From positions 18,041,555 through 18,105,554 of the forward strand of contig NC_065875.1 of assembly GCF_933775445.1 (NCBI RefSeq): 64,000 bases of DNA, given 5' to 3'. A model generated the notes under the pieces. That model worked only from the letters and a program-made list of their open reading frames with translations. It searched no databases and was not told the origin of the DNA. This document shows positions 56,327 to 64,000 of the stretch, one piece after another. A program made the translations under genes and the position numbers. This stretch comes from Argentina anserina (Eukaryota; Streptophyta; Magnoliopsida; Rosales; Rosaceae). Every line of letters starts with the position of its first letter. The first letter of the stretch is position 1.

Positions 56327-57899
56327 CCCAGAAACAAAGCCGTGAGGACTATGCTCAAAGCGGACAATATCGTGTTACGGCGGAGCGGTCCCGGGATATG
56401 ACATTACAGCTTCTTCATAAGTAGTAGGAATTTGTTCTTTAGTCATTGGAAATGCATAAGTCACCATATCATTAAGCCAAGCTGGCTTTGGAGCATTTCT
56501 CTTTCTTTTTTCTCAATGCAATAGGTTCATCTTGTTGCGTAGGCTCTTGGGTTTGAGCTTCTACTTCAGTACTTGTATCTCTATTAGTTGAATTATCAAC
56601 TGTATATTTTTTTGGATCACCTGGAGCTTCATTAGCATTTTTCTCAAGCTCTACCTGCTTCGAGCTCTCTATGGTCATCTTCTGATTTTCAGAATTATTC
56701 TGCTCAATCTAATTAACCATGGTAGGCTCATCAAATGTAACATCTCTGCTCACAATAATCTTTCTCATATCTGGACACCATAGCCTGAATCTTTTAACAC
56801 CATCAATAAAGCCCAAGAAAATGATTTGTTTTTGCGCTAGGATCAAGCTTGCTTTCCCTAACATGATAATAAGCAGGACATCCAAAAATATGTAAGTAAT
56901 GATAATCAGTAGCAGGTTTTCCAAACCATACCTCCATAGGAGTTTTGCCATCCTTTGCAGCTGTAGGGAACCTCTTGATAAGATGGTCTGCATATGTAAT
57001 TGCATCTGCCCAAAACTCTTTTTCTAATCCAGCATTAGACAACATACACCGAACCTTCTCTAACAAAGTATTATTCATGCGTTCTGCTACCATATTTTGC
57101 TGCGGTGTTCTTCTAACTGTGAAATGTCTCACAATGCCCTCATTTTGACAAATTTTCAAGAACGGATCAGACTTGTACTCACCACCATTATCTGACCTGA
57201 GCCTATATCTTAATAATCCAACCGGTCTGAGTCTCAATCATCTTCATCCACTTCACAAATATATTTAAGACTTCATCTTTATGCTTCATGGTGTACACTC
57301 ATACTCTTCTAGAGAACTCATCAACAAAAGTAATATAATACCACTTACCTCCCAAAGATGTAGTCTTTGTAGGTCCTCTGTCCTCATACATCTATGTGAA
57401 CATAATCTAAAGATCCTTCGGTCTGATGAATTGTTATACCAAACTTCACTCTAGTATGATTTCCCAAATACACAATGTTCACAGAATTCCAATTGCAAGT
57501 CTTTGCACCTTTCTATAAGTCTTGATTCACCAATCCCTACATAGCTTTCTCAGCAGCATGTCAAGGACGCATATGCTATAATCTGGTAGTGTCTGATCAT
57601 CTGTAATCTCAGAAACTGTTGTTTCTTTTGTCACTGTACTTCCCTGTAAAAAGTATAAGTTTCTTTCTCAAGTACCCTTCATTATCACAAATGAATCAGA
57701 AACAACTTTAATAACATCATTTCTCAATATAATTGTGTGCCCCTTTCACTCCAAAAGTTCCCAAAGAAATCACATTTTTCTTCAAGTTCGCAACATACCG
57801 AACGTTTCTCAATTCTCTAACACTCACATCATGTATCTTGAGACGAACTGTACAAAATCATCTAGTTCTGCAAGGACTATCATTACCTATAAGAACCAG

Positions 57900-58850
57900 T
57901 TCACCATCCAATTCCCTCAAAGTAGAGAACCATTCTTGTTAGGACATATGTGGTGGGTGCCAATAAGCTTGCCAAAGCCAAATCAATCTCAATGTCGTCG
58001 AAGTAATCTGCACTCAAAGCAAAATCAAGGTCATCATCATTTTCAATTTTTGCCACATTTACTTCTTAGCCTTTCTTGTCTCTAGTCTTCAACTTGGGAC
58101 AATGTTTCTTCTAATTCCCATTTTGACAACAAAAGGCACACTCATCTTTTGCAGGAAATTTAGTTATTGACTTGGAACGAGATTTACCTCATTTTCCACT
58201 AAACTTTCTATCATCTGATCTTCCTCTTGCCACAAGTGCTTCACCCGACACTTTATCTAATTGCTTCTCCTTCTTTCTACACTCTTCATTCTTTCCATGC
58301 AACAATATTATAATCAAATGCTCATACTCGTCAGGAAGAAGAATTAAGCAAACACAAAGCTTTATCCTCATCATCAATCTAAACTTCTAAATTAACTAAA
58401 TCTGCAAGTATCTTATTGAAATCACTGATGTGTTTAGTCATAGAAATACCTTGTTTGTAGTTGAACCTTCATATGAAACCGAGTTTCTGCACTCTGGACC
58501 ATGTATTGATCTTATAATTTCTTCCAAAGCTCATTTGCCGAAGTTTCCATCATAATAGAGAACTTCTAATCTTTCACAAGACACAATCGAATAGAACCAC
58601 AAACCCACTTATTAATCTGCTTCCACTCCTAATTAGTCATGTCATCTGGTTTGTCTTCAAGAGCAATATCTAATTCCTGTTGACACATGACATCTATCAT
58701 CTCACACTGCCGCATGCCAACATTATTTGTTCCATTGAACTTTTCAACTTCAAATTTGGCATTGCCAATTGTTGGTCTAGCCTGCGAAGAACCTGAAGAC
58801 GACTCAGCCCCTTTTTTTCTTCTTCTCACCGTTAACATTATCGTCAATCA
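57900..58850 (-). pseudogene. Copia gag remnant
   Basis: Begins around 58850 and reads KFEVEKFNGTNNVGMRQCEM, then QQELDIALEDKPDDMTN and a stop (58631-58629). Later pieces include LLPDEYEHLII (58330), a knuckle-like sequence with a stop near 58110, and acidic DDLDFALSADYFDD (about 58030). At least three frame breaks. Confidence 0.75.
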
Positions 58851-58904
58851 TGATTTCCAAACAATATCAATGTCAATTTAGAACCTGCTCTAATGCCAGT
58901 TTAT

Positions 58905-59273
58905 TGTGCGGAAGCGTAAACAAACAACAATATTGATATGGAACAATATAGAAAAGAAACACAAGAACACAAGATTTATAGTGGTTCACTCAATCAATGT
59001 GATTGAGCTATGTCCACTCTCGGAACCGACAAATATTCCACTATGATCAAATATGAGAAACAAATAACTAGAATTAATAACAACTCTCCACCAAAACCCA
59101 ATACACCCAGCCCCTCTCTTCGATGCAATTTAGAAAAGAAATAACTATTTACTTCTTTGTACAATACTTGACAACAGCACCCACCAAGCTTATAAGCATT
59201 AATTATGGAGCACCAAGTCAACCATTCAAGGAAGAAGATGAACAAGATAATTGCAGCTTTCAACCTTTTTGTT

Positions 59274-59326
<53 letters not shown>

Positions 59327-59471
59327 CTCAAATACACCATACGACTGCCCCATCTTCACACACACACACACATATATGTCTTCAATTATGCTAGAAACCC
59401 TATCATGTGCAGCTCACATGATAACTTACGAATACCGATTTGGGCTAAAGCCCATGACGTTGAAGCCAACA
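58905..59471 (-). repeat. 5' LTR of the 53.6-59.5 kb element, with (TC)n(TA)n
   Basis: The partner of 53633-54155. A compound microsatellite of TC then TA repeats occupies about 59274-59322, and a CA run follows at about 59358-59371. Confidence 0.85.
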
Positions 59472-59479
59472 TCAATAGG

Positions 59480-60184
59480 AACTACTTTTTTATGAGTCTG
59501 TGAGCTATATGGCTTGAACGTAATAATATTGTTTGGGAGGGAAGGAGTCTGAATTTCATGAATATGATTCAATGGGTTGGCCGTCAGTTACATGATTTCC
59601 ACCCGAAGTTAGAAAATAAGAGACATTGGTTGTTGGTGAAGTGGGAGTGTTCTTGGAGAGGAAGACTGAAAATGAACATTGACAGAGCATTTGCTACTGA
59701 TTGTGGACGTGGTAGTGTGGGGGTAGTGGTGCGGGTTAATGGTGTGGTATTATTGCACTTGTGAAGCCTTTCGTACATGCACACTCAGTTTTTAGTATGG
59801 AAGCGGAGGCGTGTAGAGCTGGCTTACTTCTTAGTATTCCACCAAGGTTGGTCTAAAATTGACGTTGAAAGCAATTCAGTCATCCTGATTGCTACACTTG
59901 CTAGTTCAAAGGAGAACCTTTTAGAGGTGAGTCGTATTTTAGATGATTGTAAGCATTACTTTACTGTTTTTCAGTCGGTCAGAATTCGATGTATCTTCGG
60001 TGAAACAAATTGTGTGGCGGATAAATTAGCTCACTTTGCTTATAAGTCTTATCTTGATGATGTTTGGTTAGAGGAGACTCCTCCTATCATTCAGGATGTT
60101 CTCTATGCGAATATGTGTAGTGGGGCTTCTGTAGCTCGGGGTTTAGGCTCTACGTCTCCCGTCACGAGATTTTATCATTATTAA
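59480..60184 (+). pseudogene. LINE-type RNase H-like domain, frameshifted
   Basis: Reads AIWLERNNIVWEGRSLN, then GRLKMNIDRAFATDCGRGSV and GVVVR (the RNase H-like start with the catalytic Asp). It loses frame at about 59758, continues in the other frame with SMEAEACRAGLLLSI, and regains the first frame at HQGWSKIDVESNSV, ending ETNCVADKLAHFA and DDVWLEETPPIIQ. This is the C-terminal RVT_3 domain of plant non-LTR elements. The upstream part is probably cut off by the copia element ending at 59471. Confidence 0.75.
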
Positions 60185-60897
60185 ATAATTTGGTCCTTGA
60201 GAGGCTTAATCAATTAAAAAAAAGAGTTATCAAATATATACTAATGAATGGAAAGGAATTATAAAGAATGTTTTACCAAAATCAGCCAACAAGTATCTCA
60301 ACAAGTCAACATTAAAAAAAAAAAGTATTATTCAAGGTTTGGAAGTTAAGGCAAGAGCAAACATAGAGCTTGGTTTACAGAAACAATGCTACCTTTTGCA
60401 ATGATGCAAAGTAATTATACATCACAAACTACACTAGTCCATACAGACGGTCACACTTCAACTAGTGTGCAAGTATAATTTATACAAGCTGGGTCTTATG
60501 CAATGCTTTTACTATTGATAGTCGTTAGGATCATCTACCTAAACTTGAACAGTTTTATACAAGGTCTACACTTGGGAGATATTATTTAAAAAAAAAAGGT
60601 GGCACAAATAGTGGTAAAAATATAATGCAGCATCATTTCTACTGGCGTGACTATTTCAGTCTCGTTCTGGCATATTCACTTATTCAAGAGTTCAGCAACT
60701 AGTAGTCATTGCAAACTACATACACATAAGTTAACCAAAAGAAATGCACATAAAATAAACCCAAACAAGGTACAGGGAATTGCATATATTACTGGAAAAA
60801 TATTTATGGGATTTAACATACTTATACAAGAACGGATACTCAAAATTCTCTAATTCTCACTTTGATGTCATTAGTTTTCTCGTCTCAAAAATATTCC
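60185..60897. other. Intergenic and 3' UTR of S6
   Basis: AT-rich, without recognised coding sequence. The right part is probably the 3' UTR of the S6 gene. Confidence 0.4.
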
Positions 60898-61055
60898 TAC
60901 ACAAGTTGTTTTACTAGTTTACTATCTTCTACATCATCATTATCAGCATCAACAATGATAATTCCATCTTCGTCATCGTAATCTTCATCATCATATTCCA
61001 TACCATCCTCATCCCCATCCCCGTCTTCCACTTCAGAATCTGTACCTGCATTCAT
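60898..61055 (-). other. Out-of-frame acidic tail downstream of the S6 stop
   Basis: A minus-strand frame of 51 codons, MNAGTDSEVEDGDGDEDGME, then DDEDYDDEDGIIIVDADN, overlaps the S6 stop codon (ATGA). It is strongly acidic, like the C-terminal extension that plant plastid S6 proteins usually carry after the CPPPPE motif. I infer it was once, or in other alleles still is, in frame with S6. Confidence 0.55.
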
Positions 61056-62744
61056 GGCTGAAACTCAGGAGGAGGAGGGCAATCCTCTGCAATAGCCTCA
61101 TCCCTCTTCATCACGAGATGCCGAATGACTCTTTCATCCTTGTCCAACAGACTCTTGAAATCATTTATCCATTTGGCATCCATCTCAAAGTTCATCAGAA
61201 CGTAGTAGGCATTCTTGGCCTTTTGTATTGTGTATGCTAGTCTTCGCATTCCCCAATCACTCAGTCTCCATATCCTGGCTCTCTTCTCCCCTAGAAAAGC
61301 TGTAAGAGAATCCATAGATAAGTACGAATGAGAAGTTGCAGTACATTGTCAACTGAAACTCAAAAGAAAAATTCATTTTGCTACAATTGCAACTGGCATA
61401 TACATGTACCAACAGGATGTTAGCAAGTCCCTATAAGGATTCTCATCTAAGAAATGTCACATAATGATGTAGCCAATAGTCACATCGCTCTGTCAGTAAA
61501 AAAGCAAAGCTAACCTTCAATTTTCTCCTTTACACTCCCAACCTCTTCCACATGCTTCTCATGAATAAGATAAACCACCTCATAGTGGCGCACTATAAAT
61601 CCCGAAACAGAAAGTTGTAAGTCATTTCTGGCCCTGTTGACAACTAAACATGTATGTAGGAATAACACTTTCGTTTATCATCTTTAATGTAACAGACCAT
61701 TGTTTTTTTATCATCTAAATCAAATATATCTATATTGCATCTCAAATACCACACAAGGGTAAACAAAAGTGTTTTGAAGTTCATGTCAGTAATTTAACAG
61801 ATATAGCGTTGCCCTGTAATAATCCTACTAGCAAAAAGAATGAGTATGAATCACACTTACATCGTTCCTCATCCAAATCGTCTTGCAGCTGAAGCTTCAG
61901 AAATTCATAGACCTTTTCTGCAAAAGATCAAAACAAAAAAAATAATTTATTACTGCAAAGTCCTTATAGCCAAAGTATTTTTTTTTCCAAAGAAATTAAC
62001 TCCTATCGCTTCCTCTATAGCAAGAACTACAAAAAAAAATTGAATCAGAATCACTCACCTTCATCTTCGTCCGCAAACTCAGGGAGAACCAAACCATCTT
62101 CCTGAACTTCGTCTGCAATTCATAACACAACTGTATTAGTCACTCAAAAAATGCATGCAACTTAACTGAGGCAACCCAAAACATAATCTCACCCATCTTC
62201 ATTCAGTTTTGAATAAAAAAAAAATCTTTCTAGTCTCAACTCCAAGTTTCATACTTGAATGGTGAAGCAATATTGTCCAAAACAAAAATAACTAAAATGA
62301 AACGAAACACCTATACCCACAATTCAAACATAACTGAAACCACGTTCGCTTGGTCTTCACTCTCAAACAACCCAACATGTCATAATATCAGACAATAAAA
62401 ACAGAACCAACAAAATTCAGAGTTCAAAATCGAAAGCCAACCTGTCTAAGAAGCACAGCTTCAGGAAAAGGCCCAGTAGCCTCATCAGGTTTAGACACAA
62501 AGCTGTGCTTATCTTCCTTCTTCCTCTCCTTGCTATTCTTCTTCTTAGCCCCAACAATCACTGACCTTCTGGACCCAACATAGAGCTTCAGAGCTCTAAA
62601 TGGTCTGCAAGAACAAGATATAGACGAGTACCCAGTTGAGAATTCCAAGCAAGAACTCTGATTCCGAGAAGACCCATTTCCCGTGACCAGGTTCAGAGAC
62701 GGTGGAGTGAAAAATGTTACAGAGGAGTGCAACAGAGCCCCCAT
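61052..62744 (-). CDS. PRPS6: Plastid 30S ribosomal protein S6 (bS6c)
   Basis: Five exons: 62744-62442, 62101-62059, 61917-61861, 61592-61515 and 61299-61052, giving about 242 residues. Exon 1 encodes a Ser-rich chloroplast transit peptide from MGALLHSSVTF and a basic AKKKNSKERKKEDK linker. The S6 domain begins LRHYEVVYLIHEKHVEEVGS and continues through GEKRARIWRLSDWGMRRLAY, YYVLMNFEM and DKDERVIRHLVMKRDEAIAE, ending DCPPPPEFQP. S6 binds S18 and 16S rRNA in the 30S platform of the plastid ribosome. The exon 2 acceptor could be at 62112, but only 62101 keeps the frame. The protein stops right after CPPPPEFQP, where homologues continue with an acidic tail. That tail is present one frame away. 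Confidence 0.92.
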
Positions 62745-63282
62745 TGAACCCAGCTGCGAGAAGCTCACTCCGTCCAGGATATGTTATGACTTGTGAGAGA
62801 TTAATGGGGTAGGTTCGTAATTTCAGACATCTTTTGAGGTTTATTTAGGTCAATGTGACTGCAAAAGTAAATAAATTGGCTCTCTCTCTCTCTCTGTAAC
62901 ATTGTTGCCTCTTGATTTTCAGGTAAATTTCTTGACCTCATCTTCTCTCTTTTTACTTTCCCGGCAAATTCTACATGAACAGAAACCTTAATTTTTATAT
63001 ATTTTCTATTTTTTGGATGTGAATTATGATCGGTACAGTATTATGTTTTTGATGGGTTGGGAATTCGTAGAGTTTGGTAAATTGTGATTCTCAATTTTAC
63101 GCTGCAATTGTTGGCTGTTTAACATCTCATATGTTTTACAGTATTAAGTAAATTATACTTTTCATGGGTTCTAGTCTAAGACTTGATTTCTTTTGTTGTT
63201 GGACTGTATTGCAAATGTGTGTGTTTTCATGATCACTAGGCTTTTAGGTTAAGCATTACATTACATCGAGTTGGGAGTTGGA

Positions 63283-63977
63283 ATGGGATTTGAAGGGCTG
63301 CAGCCGAATGAATCACCCAGAACAGGTGCAGTAACAAGTATTAGTAATGGTGAAGAGAGATTCGGAAGATTGCCACCCGAGTATAAGAAACGGAGTCTCT
63401 TGTGTTCGTGATTTTACGCCAGGGTGTGGACCATTTGCTAGCATCAACATTTAGTACCTTCAATTGTTACAAGTTATCCTCGAAAAATAGTAGAAGCTGT
63501 TCGGGAGTTTCCTCCTCTTTGTGGTATAAATGCTTTTCTCGAGCCTAAAAATTTCAGTCAAGAGGAGCCAGTTATGGGTGACAAATCATTATCATCAAAC
63601 ATAGCAAAGACTACTGTGAAACAAACACAAGCTGGGGACAATCAACATTCAACTCAGAAGAAACGGCCAAGGGAAGATCCTTTAGATTTGTGTTCAACCA
63701 ACCAGCTACATGGAAAAGCTTTTGAGAGTTCAGACTTCAGAGTTCAGAACTCATGTGCATACCAGGCTCAAATAATCAACTGCATAAAGAAAGCTCAAGT
63801 AGCCAACTGAAGGAAGAAGGGTCAGAGAACCAACTGCATAGAAGAGTTCAAGAGTTGGAAACTTGCATGTTTTCAAGTTTCGAATGGAGTGCCTGCCAGA
63901 ACTTTCTAACGAACATCATTCTGCATCTAGGTCATTGGTTCTTTGCAATATCAAAGCATCACAACTGATGCATTGTA
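63283..63977 (+). pseudogene. SUVH5/6-like histone methyltransferase N-terminus, frameshifted
   Basis: Starts MGFEGLQPNESPRTG, ending RLPPEYKKR, then shifts frame to VSCVRDFTPGCGPFA, and later reads RKIVEAVREFPPLCG. The R-D-F-x-P-x-C-G pattern repeated in this way is characteristic of the N-terminal region of SUVH5/6-type H3K9 methyltransferases. At least three frame changes are needed (about 63400, 63450 and 63760-63900). The SRA and SET domains would lie beyond the window. It may be a pseudogene, or sequencing indels may inflate the damage. It is divergent from PRPS6 with about 540 bp between starts. Confidence 0.6.
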
Positions 63978-64000
63978 AAATATGGGATATGATTCAGCTG

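Larger units (their letters stand above)
55804..56403 (+). mobile_element. Cassandra-type TRIM retrotransposon, complete
   Basis: 600 bp: two 263-bp LTRs (55804-56066, 56141-56403) around a 74-bp interior. The interior starts with TGGTATCAGAGCC (56070-56082) and ends with the purine tract GGGGGTGGA. A perfect TTACA duplication flanks it (55799-55803, 56404-56408). Each LTR contains a 5S rRNA-like segment, the hallmark of Cassandra elements, which have no genes and depend on other elements for movement. It is inserted in the pol of an older copia. Confidence 0.95.
54273..57240 (-). pseudogene. Copia pol remnant interrupted by Cassandra
   Basis: On the minus strand the integrase core (57240-56709; RSDNGGEYKSDPF, then RTPQQNMVAERMN) is followed by its C-terminus (ANEAPGDPKKYT region near 56600). 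The Cassandra element then cuts the start of reverse transcriptase. RT resumes at 55803 (WENAMGEKMKSLHKNKTWEL) and runs with stops to 54760. The catalytic-site region near 55230 is poorly preserved. RNase H follows (54753-54273; VDSDYACDLDKCRSTTAYVF, then NPADMLTKSVSLSKF). Removing Cassandra and one TTACA copy leaves the RT frame continuous across the junction. Confidence 0.85.
53633..59471 (-). mobile_element. Old Ty1/copia retrotransposon with a nested TRIM
   Basis: The LTRs are 53633-54155 and 58905-59471, similar but differing in many places and in the length of an internal (TA)n run. It lies on the minus strand. Next to the 5' LTR, CTGGCATTAGAGC is a mutated initiator-Met primer site. 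Gag, integrase, RT and RNase H remnants follow in order, with many stops. No target duplication could be matched, and each LTR end could shift by 3 bp (ACA or ATCA). A Cassandra element sits at 55804-56403. Confidence 0.85.

Overview
The window looks like plant nuclear DNA from a eudicot. Genes have many short GT-AG introns, intergenic DNA is AT-rich, the proteins are plant-specific (RWA, P-class PPR, plastid S6, PCC13-62-like, invertase inhibitors), and plant LTR retrotransposons are abundant. The element types and invertase-inhibitor forms made me think of Rosaceae, but that is only an impression and the sequence does not prove a species.

Layout. 1-2.9 kb: remnants (hAT transposase tail, copia pol tail plus LTR, a GeBP/DUF573 fragment). 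3.3-4.8 kb: a small three-exon membrane-protein gene on the minus strand. 5.0-8.9 kb: a gag-less copia element with matching 5-bp target duplications. 9.2-14.9 kb: two complete cell wall/vacuolar invertase-inhibitor (PMEI-fold) genes plus an N-terminal fragment, separated by a CACTA-like MITE and a truncated retroelement. 15.5 kb: a small membrane-protein gene. 16.3-17.3 kb: a solo LTR. 18.6-20.1 kb: a two-exon, extremely acidic nuclear protein. 22.1-26.0 kb: a complete 15-exon REDUCED WALL ACETYLATION gene. 27.4-37.8 kb: an accessory region with a C-terminal invertase-inhibitor fragment beside a copia leader, a hAT element carrying two further transposons, LINE debris, and receptor-kinase pseudogene pieces split by two solo LTRs. 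37.8-44.25 kb: a young copia element, both LTRs and target duplication present, of the same family as the solo LTR at 16.3 kb. 46.9-52.6 kb: a compact block of EMC6 (minus), a 664-residue PPR gene (plus) and a PCC13-62-like gene (minus). 53.6-59.5 kb: an old copia element holding a complete 600-bp Cassandra TRIM, whose LTRs carry 5S rRNA-like sequence. 61.0-62.7 kb: plastid ribosomal protein S6, with a frameshifted acidic tail downstream. 63.3-64 kb: a frameshifted SUVH5/6-like N-terminus running to the window edge.

The working genes are mostly single-copy housekeeping genes (wall polysaccharide acetylation, ER membrane insertion, organelle RNA processing, plastid translation) and do not form a pathway. 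The invertase inhibitors are the only local gene family. I found no CRISPR array, tRNA gene, functional rRNA gene or organelle insertion. The most striking structures are the nested transposons at 28.4-30.8 kb and the Cassandra element with its 5S-derived LTRs.
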